This document shows, one piece after another, positions 1-8,868 of a stretch of DNA of 64,000 bases. This DNA is from Tepidiforma sp. Lineage in GTDB: Bacteria; Chloroflexota; Dehalococcoidia; Tepidiformales; Tepidiformaceae. The notes below the pieces were generated by a model, which was not told where the DNA came from, did not search any database, and saw only the letters and a list, made by a program, of their open reading frames with translations. Each line of letters begins with the position of its first letter. Positions within the stretch are counted from its first letter, which is position 1. The stretch spans positions 744,001-808,000 of the forward strand of contig BPIE01000001.1 in the NCBI GenBank assembly GCA_026003935.1. The letters are read 5' to 3'. The translations under genes were made by a program, and so were the position numbers.

Positions 1-1
1 C

Positions 2-793
2 CTTGGGCGGCAGGACATCCCGGTGGCGGCAGGTGCGGCGGGCCCGCTGATGGGGGTATTGCCCCGGGAGGGGGAGCGGGTTCATGGTGTTTCGGGGCTG
101 GACGGGGCAGAGCTGCCGCGGCCGACCCGGAGCGTGGTCCGTGAGCACGCGGTGACCTTCCTCATCGAAACGGTGATGCGGAACCCGGGGACGGCGGTGA
201 TTGCGACGGGTCCGCTGACGAACATTGCGCTGGCGATGCGGCTCGAGCCGCGGTTTGCGCGGAGCGTGGCACGGCTGAGCATCATGGGCGGCTCGGTGAC
301 GCAGGGCAACGTGACGCCGGTTGCGGAGTTCAATGCGTGGGCGGACCCGGAGGCGGCGCAGATTGTGTTCAGTTCGGGGGCGCGGCTGACGATGTGCGGG
401 CTGGACCTGACGCGGCAGGCCGCCATGGGGCCCGAGGAGATTGCGCGGCTCCGGGCGGTCGGGACGCGCACGGCGGGGGTGACGGCAGACCTGCTGGAGT
501 ACTACCGCGAGGCGTCGGAGCGATTGACGGGCTCGCGGGCGGTGCCGCTGCACGACCCCTGCGCCGTGGCCGCGTTGGCGGCGCCGGAGCTGTTCGAGTT
601 CCGGTTCGCGGAGGCGGCGGTGGAGACGCGCGGCGCGCACACACGGGGGATGACGGTGGTCGACCAGCGGCACTGGGAAGCACCGGGCGCGGACGGGAGG
701 CCGTCGCGGCCGGGGCTCGTGCGTGTGGCGACGAAGGTGGATGCCGCGCGGCTGTTCGACCTCGTGGCGGAGGCCCTCGCGGCGTGTCCGTAG
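2..793 (+). CDS. Nucleoside hydrolase (IunH/RihA-like), 5'-truncated by window edge
   Basis: Purine or pyrimidine ribonucleoside N-ribohydrolase, which splits nucleosides to base plus ribose in salvage. The frame is open to base 2, and the residues before the first in-frame GTG (LGRQDIPVAAGA) already match the family, so the true start and the N-terminal DxDxxxDD calcium motif lie outside the window. Visible family features are the DIPV-GA-PL stretch, 'ATGPLTNIALA', the 'IMGGSV' strand, the 'EFNAWADPEAA' segment and the C-terminal 'HDPCAVA' motif that supplies calcium and substrate contacts. Substrate preference cannot be told. It converges on the minus-strand gene ending at 804. Confidence 0.88.
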   Translation, partial: LGRQDIPVAAGAAGPLMGVLPREGERVHGVSGLDGAELPRPTRSVVREHAVTFLIETVMRNPGTAVIATGPLTNIALAMRLEPRFARSVARLSIMGGSVTQGNVTPVAEFNAWADPEAAQIVFSSGARLTMCGLDLTRQAAMGPEEIARLRAVGTRTAGVTADLLEYYREASERLTGSRAVPLHDPCAVAALAAPELFEFRFAEAAVETRGAHTRGMTVVDQRHWEAPGADGRPSRPGLVRVATKVDAARLFDLVAEALAACP

Positions 794-813
794 CGGCCGC
801 GGCTCAGCGGCCG
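794..813. terminator. Small GC-only hairpin between convergent genes
   Basis: A 7-bp perfect inverted repeat, CGGCCGC and GCGGCCG, around a 6-base spacer sits across the convergent gene ends. There is no T-tract on either side. It is a plausible bidirectional stop signal, but it could be chance in such GC-rich DNA. Confidence 0.3.
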
Positions 814-1052
814 CCGTTGGATTCGGGGAAGGTGACGCAGGTGGTGGTGCTTTCGATGCCGTCGATGGCGCGGATGTGGCGGGAGATGACGGCGGGGACG
901 TCGGTGAGGGAGGGGACTTCGACGACGGCGACGATGTCGTAGGGGCCCATGACCTGGTAGACCTCAGCGATGCCTTCGACGGCGCGGAGCTTTTCGTAGA
1001 CTTCGACGGTCTTTGCCGGGTCGACGACGATGAGGACGAAGGCCTTAATCAC
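804..1052 (-). CDS. Stand-alone Lrp/AsnC ligand-binding (RAM) domain protein
   Basis: An 82-residue protein made only of the effector-binding RAM fold of Lrp/AsnC regulators, with no helix-turn-helix. The pattern 'IKAFVLIVV' then 'GIAEVYQVMGPYDIVAVVEV' is the typical beta-alpha-beta core with the GxYD turn. I chose GTG at 1052 because GGAG precedes it at good distance and the fold starts at once; the open frame extends 15 codons upstream without similarity. A TACCCT hexamer at 1097-1102 on the same strand could be its -10. Such single-domain proteins form oligomers that sense amino acids or modulate full-length Lrp proteins; the partner is unknown. Confidence 0.8.
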   Translation of the reverse strand: MIKAFVLIVVDPAKTVEVYEKLRAVEGIAEVYQVMGPYDIVAVVEVPSLTDVPAVISRHIRAIDGIESTTTCVTFPESNGGR

Positions 1053-1189
1053 CTGGAGCGCTCCGTGGGGTTCGGCGCTGGGGCCGGGATGGTGCAAGGG
1101 TAGCAGGCTGGCGTTTCGGGCGGATTACGCCGCGGCGGCGGCCGGGGGGGGCGGTCGGCCACGGCCGCGGCGAAGCAGGCGCGACGCTG

Positions 1190-3706
1190 TCAGGCTTTCC
1201 GGAGCGTCACACACGTCTCTTTGTGGAGGCCCTGGCCGGAGAGCGGGTCGGCGCGGGTGGGCCGGAGGACGGCGTCGGCGGTGCCGCGGCCGACCGCGTT
1301 GCGGCCCCCGGCCCAGTGTCCGAAGCCGTGCTGCAGCCCGACGACTTCGGGATGCATGCGTCGCGAGAGCTTCACCTTGCCTCGGGCGCTGCCGTACGGG
1401 GACTCGATGACGACTTCGTCGCCGTCCTGCAGGCCGAACCGGCGCGCGGTGTCGGGATGGATGATGAGGGGGTTTTCCGGTTTGAGCTCGAGAAGCCAGG
1501 GATTGTTGAAGGTGCGGGTGTGGGTGTGGCTGGCCTCTTTCCAGTTGATGAGATAGAGGGGGTACTGTTCATTCGGCTGCCAGTCGCGGGGCGTGTAGAC
1601 GGGAAGCGGGTCGACCGGCTTGCCGTCCGCGTCGGTTTTGCCTTCAAGCGACCTGGCGTAGAACTCGACCCTCCGCGAGGGGGTGTTGAACCCGGCACGT
1701 ACGGCGCCTTCGACGACGACGCCGATCGCTTTGCCGCCGGCGGCCGGGTCCCTGTCGTAGACGACGGTCCCCTCTTCTGAGGGGTCGCCGTCGTAGTAGG
1801 CCGAGGCGAGCTTTTCGGGGGCGACGGTTTCGGCGAATTTCCGGTAGCGAGTGCCCTTCTTGTCGACCCACACGGCTCCGGGGAGCTGTTTGAACTCCTC
1901 GAGCGTGAGGCCTGGAGAGCCACCCTTGAGCTCGGCCGAGAGGTATTCCTCGTACCAGGCGGTGAGGTCCTCCACCGGCTGGCCGGAGAGGGCGCCGACG
2001 CGGAAGAACTCCTTGCCGGACTTGTCTTTGAGGCCGATGCGGCGGCCGATGGCTGCGACGGTTTCGTATTCGGCGGGCTGGCCGAAGAGCGGCTTGATGA
2101 CGGGCTGCCGGAGGCCGAGGACGGGCCAGGTCACCCAGTGGCTGTTAAGGTCGTACCGCTCGAGGTAGACGGTGCCGGGTAGGACGTAATCGGCCAGCAT
2201 TGCGGTCTCGCTGAGCATGGTATCGATGACGACCAGCATTTCGAGCCTGGCCAAGGCCTTTGCGACGGTCTGGCTGCCGGGTACGGACATCATCGGGTTT
2301 TGGAAGACGATGACACCGACCTTCGGCTGGTACGGGCCCTTCCCTTCGGCGAGGTTGACGAAGCTCTGGGCGTAGACGCCGGAGGAGTGGGAGAGCGGGT
2401 ACTTCGAGCGCTCGTCGAAGCGGGGTTGCTTGAGGGTCTGGGCAGCGGTGTCGTCGGGTTGGGGGGCGTTGTGCTTGGTGCTGGCCTTGCTCGGGATGAT
2501 CATGCCGCCGGGGGCGTCGATGGTTCCGATGAGCGCGTTGAGGAGCGCGATGGCGCGGCCGCCCTGGACGCCGTTGGAATGCTGGCCCGGGCCGCTCCAG
2601 ACGTCGACGAGCGCGGGTTTGGTGGTAGCGAGTTCCCGGGCGAGCCGCTCGGTGGCCGCGGCCGGGATGGATGTGATGGGCTCAGCCCATTCGGGGGTTT
2701 TGTCCTTGACGTATTCGGCGAAGCGGTCGAAGCCGACGGTCCACCTGGCGACGAAATCGCGGTCGTGAAGCCCGTCGCGGATGATGACGTGCGCGAGGGC
2801 GAGGGCGAAGGCGCCGTCCGTGCCCGGGCGGATTGGCACCCACTCCTGGGCCTTGGCTGCGGTGTCGGAAAGGTACGGGTCGACGACGACGAGCCGCGCG
2901 CCCCGTTCGACTGCGCGGGTGATGACGCGAGGGAGGTGGACCCATTTGATGGCTGAGGTGGGGTTCCAGCCGAAGAGCATGATGTACCGGGACTGGATGA
3001 AGTCGGCGAGGGGCCGCTCGTCGCCGAGGACGGTGCGGAAGGAAGCTTTGCGGGAGACGTCGCAAAGGTTTGCGTGGTTGGAGTAGTTGGGCGTGCCGTA
3101 CAGGGTGCAGAAGTCCATCTGCGGATGGGTGAATGAGTGGTCCTCACTGAACCAGATGAGCTTGTGGGCCTCGCCGGCGTCCCGGAGTTCTTTGAGTTTG
3201 GCGGAGATTTCATCGAGGGCCTGGTCCCAGGAGATCTCCTGCCATCCCGGGTCGGCGCCGACGGACTTGTCCGGGTTGATGCGCTTGAGGGGGACCTGGA
3301 CCCGGTCGGGGTCGTAGAGGGCCATGATGCCGGCATTGCCCTTCGGGCAGATGACGGCGCCCTCCTTGCAGCCGTGTTCGTCGGTGTAGCCGTCGAACCA
3401 GTCGGCAGAGATGTTGGTGTAGTTGTTGGGGTTCCAGTTGTTGGGTTCGATTTTCTCGACGATGCCATCGACGACGTGGACCATGATGCCGCACTGCCCG
3501 CCGCACATGTTGCAGCAGGAGGGCACCCACTGGCCGGCATCCCGTCCCCACTGCCGGAGGCCGGCGACGTTGATGCCGAGCTCGCGCTCTCCGGAGCGGG
3601 TGCCTGCGCCGGAGACGGCGGCGGCAGCGGCGGCCCCTGCGGCGGCCCCTCCGCCAAGTTTGAAGAGACGGCGGCGGGTGATGTTCTTCGCGTCAGGCTG
3701 AGACAC
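1190..3706 (-). CDS. Tat-exported molybdopterin oxidoreductase, catalytic subunit (PsrA/PhsA/TtrA/SrdA type)
   Basis: Catalytic subunit of a complex iron-sulfur molybdoenzyme (838 residues). A twin-arginine signal (RRRLF at residues 11-15, then an Ala-rich stretch) predicts folded export. The N-terminal [4Fe-4S] ligands are C65-x2-C68-x3-C72 and C120. C215, in 'NHANLCDVS', sits where the family places its protein ligand to molybdenum and indicates Cys coordination, as in polysulfide, thiosulfate and tetrathionate reductases. The C-terminal beta-barrel binds the bis-MGD cofactor ('RRFGLQDGDEVVIESPYG'). The GTG start overlaps the NrfD gene by 14 bases and has a GAGGAGG ribosome site inside that gene; the frame extends 20 codons upstream to an ATG that I judge spurious. 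The B-C-A gene order is like ttrBCA or srdBCA. Substrate undetermined. Confidence 0.87.
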   Translation of the reverse strand: MSQPDAKNITRRRLFKLGGGAAAGAAAAAAVSGAGTRSGERELGINVAGLRQWGRDAGQWVPSCCNMCGGQCGIMVHVVDGIVEKIEPNNWNPNNYTNISADWFDGYTDEHGCKEGAVICPKGNAGIMALYDPDRVQVPLKRINPDKSVGADPGWQEISWDQALDEISAKLKELRDAGEAHKLIWFSEDHSFTHPQMDFCTLYGTPNYSNHANLCDVSRKASFRTVLGDERPLADFIQSRYIMLFGWNPTSAIKWVHLPRVITRAVERGARLVVVDPYLSDTAAKAQEWVPIRPGTDGAFALALAHVIIRDGLHDRDFVARWTVGFDRFAEYVKDKTPEWAEPITSIPAAATERLARELATTKPALVDVWSGPGQHSNGVQGGRAIALLNALIGTIDAPGGMIIPSKASTKHNAPQPDDTAAQTLKQPRFDERSKYPLSHSSGVYAQSFVNLAEGKGPYQPKVGVIVFQNPMMSVPGSQTVAKALARLEMLVVIDTMLSETAMLADYVLPGTVYLERYDLNSHWVTWPVLGLRQPVIKPLFGQPAEYETVAAIGRRIGLKDKSGKEFFRVGALSGQPVEDLTAWYEEYLSAELKGGSPGLTLEEFKQLPGAVWVDKKGTRYRKFAETVAPEKLASAYYDGDPSEEGTVVYDRDPAAGGKAIGVVVEGAVRAGFNTPSRRVEFYARSLEGKTDADGKPVDPLPVYTPRDWQPNEQYPLYLINWKEASHTHTRTFNNPWLLELKPENPLIIHPDTARRFGLQDGDEVVIESPYGSARGKVKLSRRMHPEVVGLQHGFGHWAGGRNAVGRGTADAVLRPTRADPLSGQGLHKETCVTLRKA

Positions 3707-4949
3707 TGGCGACCTCCTCTGCTGCGGTTTCTTCGGGTCGAGGCAAGAACCATTCGCCGATGCCAAAGAGCACGAGGCCGATGCCGACGAGGCCCGCGGT
3801 GAAGGTGAATTCCATCGGGCTCGGGACGTAGTCGGTGCTGAATCGCGCGGAGTGCCAGGCCGCGGTGAGGCCTTGCAGCTGCTCGTCAGCGAGCCCGGGG
3901 ATCACGATGTTGAGGCGGACGGCGAGGAAGCCAATGGCGATGAGCCCGCAAGCGGCGGCCGCGATGGCCGGGTTGCGGCGGGTGCGCGGGAGGGCGAGCA
4001 GGGCGATGGGGACGACGGTACCGACGCCGAGCTGCCAGACCCAGAAGACCCACCAGTAGGGGCCGCCGTAGACGAGGCGAAGGTTTTCGACCCGGTCCGG
4101 CTCATTGCCGTAGAAGCCGACGAGCGTCTCTGAAACCTGGAGCAGGAGGTCGAAGAGGAGCAGGCCAAGGACGAGCGTGGCGAGGGCCTGGACCGTTTCG
4201 CGGTTGCGCCGGAGGCCATCCTGGAAGATGGCGCTGACGAGCACGAGGAGGGCGCCGCCGCTGACCAGGGCAGAGACGAGGAAGAGGATGGGGAAGAGGC
4301 CGCCGTGCCAGGCGGGGCGAGAGGAGACGACGCCGAAGAGAGAGCCGACGCCGCCATGGAACATGACGGCGAGGGGCACGCCGATGGTGGCGAGGACACG
4401 GACGACCTGGCGGTCACTGGCGAGGGTTTCGGGGCTGGCATCGCGAGAACCGAACACGAGGATTCGGTAGATGCGGGCGCGCCACCCTGGGCGGCCAGCG
4501 CCGACGACGAGGTCGTGGCGCAGGACGAACCAGAGCTCGAGGAGGAGGAGGATGAAGTAGGCCGAGTAGAGCCAGATCATCCACGCCATGGGGGAGCGGA
4601 AGTTGGGGTAGACGAGCACGTGCCACGCCCGGAAGGGGTGGCCGAGGTCTGCGGAAATCGAGAGGAGGGCGAGGATCAGCGTCACGACGGCCGAGTACAG
4701 GGCGAGGCGCCCGACTGATTCGAACCGTTTGATGTTGAAGACGTACACGAGGGAGGAGACGAGGAAGGAGCCCGCGCTGAGGCCGATGAAGTAGATGTAG
4801 GCGGCGACCCAGAGGCCCCATGGGACGATACTGCCGTAGTTGGTGTGGCGGTCCCCATTGATCCAGCGGTCGATCCATGCCCAGGAGCCGACGAGGATGA
4901 GGACGATGCCGAGGGTCCAGAAGCCGAGTTTGAGGGTGCGAGCGGACAT
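3693..4949 (-). CDS. NrfD/PsrC-type membrane quinone-binding subunit
   Basis: Integral membrane subunit (418 residues) that anchors the Fe-S and molybdenum subunits and exchanges electrons with quinone. Hydrophobic segments run through the whole chain, beginning 'LGFWTLGIVLILVGSWAWI', with family signatures such as 'WGLWVAAYIYFIGLSAGSF', 'DLGHPFRAWHVL' and 'SPMAWMIWLYSAYF'. ATG at 4949 follows GAGGAG, 12 bases after the Fe-S gene stop. It is longer than the minimal 8-helix NrfD, closer to the 10-helix TtrC/SrdC form. No cytochrome gene accompanies it, so quinol oxidation or quinone reduction probably occurs directly here. Confidence 0.9.
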   Translation of the reverse strand: MSARTLKLGFWTLGIVLILVGSWAWIDRWINGDRHTNYGSIVPWGLWVAAYIYFIGLSAGSFLVSSLVYVFNIKRFESVGRLALYSAVVTLILALLSISADLGHPFRAWHVLVYPNFRSPMAWMIWLYSAYFILLLLELWFVLRHDLVVGAGRPGWRARIYRILVFGSRDASPETLASDRQVVRVLATIGVPLAVMFHGGVGSLFGVVSSRPAWHGGLFPILFLVSALVSGGALLVLVSAIFQDGLRRNRETVQALATLVLGLLLFDLLLQVSETLVGFYGNEPDRVENLRLVYGGPYWWVFWVWQLGVGTVVPIALLALPRTRRNPAIAAAACGLIAIGFLAVRLNIVIPGLADEQLQGLTAAWHSARFSTDYVPSPMEFTFTAGLVGIGLVLFGIGEWFLPRPEETAAEEVASVSA

Positions 4950-4961
4950 GACGGCGACTCC

Positions 4962-5810
4962 TCAGAGGAGGTAGTAAACGTTCGGCTCGGTGCCGAGTTC
5001 TTCTTTGAGGCGGATTGCCTGGCGCTCCTTGAGGAGCTGGGAGACCTCGCTGTTCGGGTCGTTGAGGTCGCCGAAGTGGATCGCCTTGCCAGTGCACGTC
5101 TTTGCGCAGGCGGGCCACCTGCCGGCTGCCTTGTCGTACTCACCGTTCTCGTCCTGGAGGTGGAGGCAGAAGGTGCACTTGCGAACGTTTCCTTCCGGCG
5201 ACCTGCCCTCCTGGCGGACGCGGAATTGCCGGTATTCGGGCGAAGGGACGGAGGCCCACGGCGTGTGCTCTGCGACGGCGGGGTAGTTTTCGGCGAAGTC
5301 TGAGTACCGGGCCTGGTAAGGGCAGGCCACGATGCAGTAGCGGCACCCGATGCAGCGGTCATAGTCGACGACGACGATGCCGTCCTGGGAGCGTTTGAAG
5401 GTGGCTCCGACGGGGCACACGGGAACGCAGGGCGGATGCTCGCAGTGGAAGCATGGCTTGGTCATGAACAGCGGCCGGTCGTCGGGCCGCTCACCGAGAC
5501 CCTGTTCGAGGACGACGGTATAGGAGACACCAGGGGGCGTTTTGTTTTCGGCCTTACAGGCTGCGACGCAGGCGTCGCAGCCGACGCACCGGCGGGTATC
5601 GATGACCATGCCGTACCGGCGCTGCGGCTTCGCCTGGCCTTGCGCGGCGGTGACGTGCAGCAGCGGGGCGAGGCTGGCGCCGCTGGCAAGGGCTGCTGCG
5701 AGGGAGACTGCGCCGAGCTTGAGCAGGCGGCCGACGACGTCGCGCCGGGTGACCTCGGAAAGCTCGGGGACGGCTGCGGGGGCACCATGCGCCGGGGAGG
5801 CTTCAGCCAC
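4962..5810 (-). CDS. Tat-exported four-cluster ferredoxin subunit (NrfC/PsrB/TtrB-like)
   Basis: Electron-transfer subunit (282 residues) of the molybdoenzyme. A twin-arginine motif at residues 22-23 (RRDVVGRL) is followed by a hydrophobic Ala/Leu stretch. Four cysteine groups follow: C75-x2-C-x2-C-x3-C ('CVGCDACVAAC'), 'CFHCEHPPCVPVCP', 'CIGCRYCIVACP', and the last, split pair 'CTFC' and 'CAKTC', as expected for four [4Fe-4S] clusters. The open frame extends far upstream (to 6989, antisense to nothing and overlapping lepA), but GTG at 5810 with an AGGAGGT site is the only sensible start. First gene of the operon. Confidence 0.92.
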   Translation of the reverse strand: MAEASPAHGAPAAVPELSEVTRRDVVGRLLKLGAVSLAAALASGASLAPLLHVTAAQGQAKPQRRYGMVIDTRRCVGCDACVAACKAENKTPPGVSYTVVLEQGLGERPDDRPLFMTKPCFHCEHPPCVPVCPVGATFKRSQDGIVVVDYDRCIGCRYCIVACPYQARYSDFAENYPAVAEHTPWASVPSPEYRQFRVRQEGRSPEGNVRKCTFCLHLQDENGEYDKAAGRWPACAKTCTGKAIHFGDLNDPNSEVSQLLKERQAIRLKEELGTEPNVYYLL

Positions 5811-5971
5811 GGGACGACCTCCTGTGCGTGATGGGTACGGCTCCAATTCGTGGCGCCGTTCACGGGGGAAGTGTCGTCCGGGCGAGAGACGGGCAATGCG
5901 GCCGAGTGGTCCGGACGGATGGTCCGTTCGGTCCGACTTTTGGGGGTGCGCGGAGCAGGTCCGCCGGGCTC
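5811..5971 (-). promoter_or_regulatory. Leader/promoter region of the molybdoenzyme operon with GGTCCG repeats
   Basis: 161 bases between the lepA stop and the Fe-S gene. It holds three GGTCCG copies (5908-5913, 5921-5926, 5930-5935), the first inside an 8-base palindrome GTCCGGAC, plus a short CGGAC/GTCCG hairpin. These could be an operator or a lepA terminator. I could not place a convincing -10/-35 pair. Confidence 0.3.
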
Positions 5972-7795
5972 TTATTCGCGGAGGCGGAGGACGGCCGTGA
6001 AGGCTTCCTGTGGGATTTCGACGCTGCCGACGCGCTTCATTTTCTTTTTGCCTTCGGCCTGTTTTTCGAGGAGTTTGCGCTTGCGGGTGACGTCGCCGCC
6101 GTAGCACTTGGCGAGGACGTTTTTGCGCATGGCGCGGATGGTTTCGCGGGCGATGATTTTGCCGCCGACGGCGGCCTGGATGGGGACTTCGAAGAGCTGG
6201 CGGGGGATGAGGTCTTTGAGCTTGGAGACGAGGGCGCGGCCGACTTTCTCGGCGTTGGCTGCGTGGGTGATGACGGAGAGGGCATCGACGGGCTGACCGT
6301 TGACGAGGATGTCGACCTTGACGAGGCGTGCCGGGCGGTAATCGGTGACCTGGTAGTCGAGGCTGGCGTAGCCGGAGGTGGAGCCTTTGAGCTGGTCGTA
6401 GAAGTCGACGAGGATTTCGGCCATGGGGACGTCGTATTCGAGGAGGACGCGGGCTTCGCCGGGTGCGAGGTCGTTTTCGGCTTCGAGGAATTCCATGCGG
6501 AGGAACTGGCCGCGGCGGCTGGTGACGAGGTCCATGACCTGGCCGATGTAGCGGCTGGGGGTGATGACGTCGATCTTGGCCCAGGGTTCGGAGATGACGG
6601 CGATTTTCGAGGGGTCGGGGAGGTCGGCGGGGTTGTCGATATGCAGCTCTTCGCCGGAGGTGAGCTGGACGCGGTATTCGACGGAGGGTGCGGTGGTGAG
6701 GAGCTCGAGGCCGTATTCGCGTTCGAGGCGTTCGACGACGATTTCGAGGTGGAGGAGGCCGAGGAATCCGCAGCGGAAGCCGAAGCCGAGGGCGGCGGAG
6801 GATTCGGGTTCGTAGACGAGGGAGGCGTCGTTGAGGACGAGCTTGGCGAGGGCGTCGCGGAGCTCCTGGTACTGGTCGGAATCGGTGGGGTAGATGCCGG
6901 CGAAGACCATGGGCTTGGCGCGGCGGTAGCCGGGGAGGGGCTCGGGGGCGGGTTGGTCGGCCCAGGTGATGGTGTCGCCGACGCGGCATTCGGCGACGTC
7001 TTTGAGGCCGGTGGCGACGTAGCCGACTTCGCCGGCGGCGAGGCCTTCGAGGGGGCGCATGCCGGGGCTGAAGATGCCGAATTCGAGGGGTTCGAAGACG
7101 GCGCCGGTGGACATGAGCTTGAGGTTGCGGCGGCCCCGCATTTCGCCGTCGAAGACGCGGACGTGGGCGACGACGCCTTTGTAGGCGTCGTATTTGGAGT
7201 CGAAGATGAGGGCTTTGAGGGGCGCGTCGGGGTTGCCGCGTGGGGGCGGGATGCGCTGGACGATGGCTTCGAGGATTTCGTCGACGCCGGTGCCTTCTTT
7301 GGCGCTGGCGAGGATGACTTCGTCGCGGGAGAAGCCGATGACGCGCTCGAGCTCGGCGGCGACGCGGTCGGGTTCGGCGTGGGGGAGGTCGATTTTGTTG
7401 AGGACGGGGATGAGGGTGAGGTCCTGGTTCATGGCCAGGTACACGTTGGCGAGGGTCTGGGCTTCGATGCCCTGGGAGGCGTCGACGACGAGGAGGGCGC
7501 CCTCGCAGGCGGCGAGGGAGCGGGAGACTTCGTAGGCGAAGTCGACGTGGCCGGGGGTATCGATGAGGTTGAGCTCGTACTCCTGCCCATCGGCGGCGCG
7601 GTAGAGCATGCGCGCGGCGGCGGCTTTGATGGTGATGCCCTTTTCGCGTTCGAGGTCCATGGAGTCGAGGACCTGCTCGGCCATTTCGCGCTGGGAGATG
7701 GTGCCGGTGCGTTCGAGGAGTCGGTCGGCGAGGGTCGACTTGCCGTGGTCGATGTGGGCGATGATGCAGAAGTTGCGGATGTGGGGCTGGTCCAC
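5972..7795 (-). CDS. lepA: Elongation factor 4 (EF4/LepA)
   Basis: Ribosomal back-translocase GTPase, 607 residues, the usual length. The GTPase signatures are all visible: P-loop 'AHIDHGKST', switch II 'DTPGHVDF', 'NKIDLP' and '[10 protein letters not shown]'. They are followed by the EF-G-like domains and the LepA-specific C-terminus ending '[16 protein letters not shown]'. GTG at 7795 gives an N-terminus that begins at once with the family start ([17 protein letters not shown]). The frame stays open another 293 codons upstream, over mdh, and that extension is rejected. No ribosome site precedes the GTG; instead a TACACT hexamer lies six bases before it, so translation is probably leaderless. 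Confidence 0.97.
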   Translation of the reverse strand: MDQPHIRNFCIIAHIDHGKSTLADRLLERTGTISQREMAEQVLDSMDLEREKGITIKAAAARMLYRAADGQEYELNLIDTPGHVDFAYEVSRSLAACEGALLVVDASQGIEAQTLANVYLAMNQDLTLIPVLNKIDLPHAEPDRVAAELERVIGFSRDEVILASAKEGTGVDEILEAIVQRIPPPRGNPDAPLKALIFDSKYDAYKGVVAHVRVFDGEMRGRRNLKLMSTGAVFEPLEFGIFSPGMRPLEGLAAGEVGYVATGLKDVAECRVGDTITWADQPAPEPLPGYRRAKPMVFAGIYPTDSDQYQELRDALAKLVLNDASLVYEPESSAALGFGFRCGFLGLLHLEIVVERLEREYGLELLTTAPSVEYRVQLTSGEELHIDNPADLPDPSKIAVISEPWAKIDVITPSRYIGQVMDLVTSRRGQFLRMEFLEAENDLAPGEARVLLEYDVPMAEILVDFYDQLKGSTSGYASLDYQVTDYRPARLVKVDILVNGQPVDALSVITHAANAEKVGRALVSKLKDLIPRQLFEVPIQAAVGGKIIARETIRAMRKNVLAKCYGGDVTRKRKLLEKQAEGKKKMKRVGSVEIPQEAFTAVLRLRE

Positions 7796-7801
7796 GCTTC
7801 G

Positions 7802-7807
7802 AGTGTA
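7802..7807 (-). promoter_or_regulatory. -10 element of leaderless lepA
   Basis: TACACT read on the minus strand, six bases before the GTG start. The spacing puts the transcription start at the start codon. Confidence 0.6.
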
Positions 7808-7897
7808 CGCGAGGGGCGGCGTACGGGGCGTGGAGGCGCGGGTAAGGCGGCTGCGTGCTAGCCTTGGCGGGCGAAAACTACTCCAGCAGGGAGCCCC

Positions 7898-8836
7898 ATG
7901 CCTCGGAAGAAAGTGACGATTGTCGGCGCCGGGATGACCGGCGGTGCGATGGCGCAGCGCCTGGTTGAACGGGATATCTGTGATGTGGTGCTGCAGGACG
8001 ACCCGCAGTTTGCGGGGACGATGCATCACGGGAAGGCGCTGGATGAGTCGCAGGCGGCGCCGTGGGAGGGATTTTCGACGCGCATCACGGCGACGGACGG
8101 CTGGGAGGAGACGGCGAACAGCGACGTGGTGGTGGTGACGGCGGGGGCTCCGCGGAAGCCGGGCATGAGCCGCGAGGAGCTGCTGAACGGGAATGCGGAG
8201 ATTGTGCGTTCGAAGGTGGCGGCGGCGGCGAAGGCTTCGCCGAACGCGGTGATCATCATTTTTTCGAACCCGATGGACGCAATGTGCCATGTGGCGATGC
8301 AGGCGAGCGGGTTTCCGCGGGAGCGGGTGATTGGGCAGGGCGGGGCGCTCGACAGCGCGCGCTACCGGTACTTCATCGCGGCGGAGCTGGGCGTGTCGGT
8401 GAATGATGTGCACGGGTACGTGATTGGCGGGCACACGGACACGACGATGGTGCCGGTGGTTTCGCAGACGCGTGTTGGGGGTGTGCCGCTGACGGACCTG
8501 CTGCCGCCGGAGAAGGTGCAGGCGATCGTCGCGCGGGCGATGCGCGGGGGCGCGGAGATCGGGGAGCTGTACAAGACGGGGTCGGCGTATTTCGCACCTT
8601 CGGCGGCGACGATTGCGATGGTGGAGGCGATCCTGCTCGACCAGCGGCGGCTGATTCCCTGCTCGGTATACCACCAGGGGGAATACGGCATCCGCGACGT
8701 GTTCAGCGGGACGGTCTGCCAGCTGGGGGAGGGCGGCATCCAGCGGACGTTCGAGCTGCCGCTGACGGACGAGGAGCGGGCGAAGGTGGTTGCGGCGGCG
8801 GAGGCGACGAAGGAGCTCCTAAAGCTGCTGAACTGA
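7898..8836 (+). CDS. mdh: Malate dehydrogenase, LDH-like type
   Basis: NAD-dependent interconversion of malate and oxaloacetate in the TCA cycle, 312 residues. It has the dinucleotide-binding 'GAGMTGG' near the N-terminus and the substrate-binding and mobile loop '[13 protein letters not shown]', whose arginine favours dicarboxylates over lactate. It also has '[13 protein letters not shown]' and the active-site '[10 protein letters not shown]', in which a T replaces the usual G (GGHGDTMVP), with an extra T. The ATG has an AGGGAG ribosome site. A TAGCCT hexamer at 7859-7864 is a likely -10, so this gene has a conventional leader of about 25-30 bases. It diverges from lepA. Confidence 0.93.
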   Translation: MPRKKVTIVGAGMTGGAMAQRLVERDICDVVLQDDPQFAGTMHHGKALDESQAAPWEGFSTRITATDGWEETANSDVVVVTAGAPRKPGMSREELLNGNAEIVRSKVAAAAKASPNAVIIIFSNPMDAMCHVAMQASGFPRERVIGQGGALDSARYRYFIAAELGVSVNDVHGYVIGGHTDTTMVPVVSQTRVGGVPLTDLLPPEKVQAIVARAMRGGAEIGELYKTGSAYFAPSAATIAMVEAILLDQRRLIPCSVYHQGEYGIRDVFSGTVCQLGEGGIQRTFELPLTDEERAKVVAAAEATKELLKLLN

Positions 8837-8856
8837 CGTTTGGGGCTCCCGGCGTG

Positions 8857-8862
8857 TAGGCT
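8857..8862 (+). promoter_or_regulatory. -10 element of leaderless MFS gene
   Basis: TAGGCT six bases before the GTG at 8869, with no ribosome site between; same geometry as lepA. Confidence 0.55.
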
Positions 8863-8868
8863 GGGGGC

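Noticed and set aside
5828-7861. Long plus-strand frame (677 residues) opposite lepA
   Set aside because: Repetitive Asp/Glu/Gly/Val content and no domain match; it is the antisense shadow of lepA, common in GC-rich DNA.
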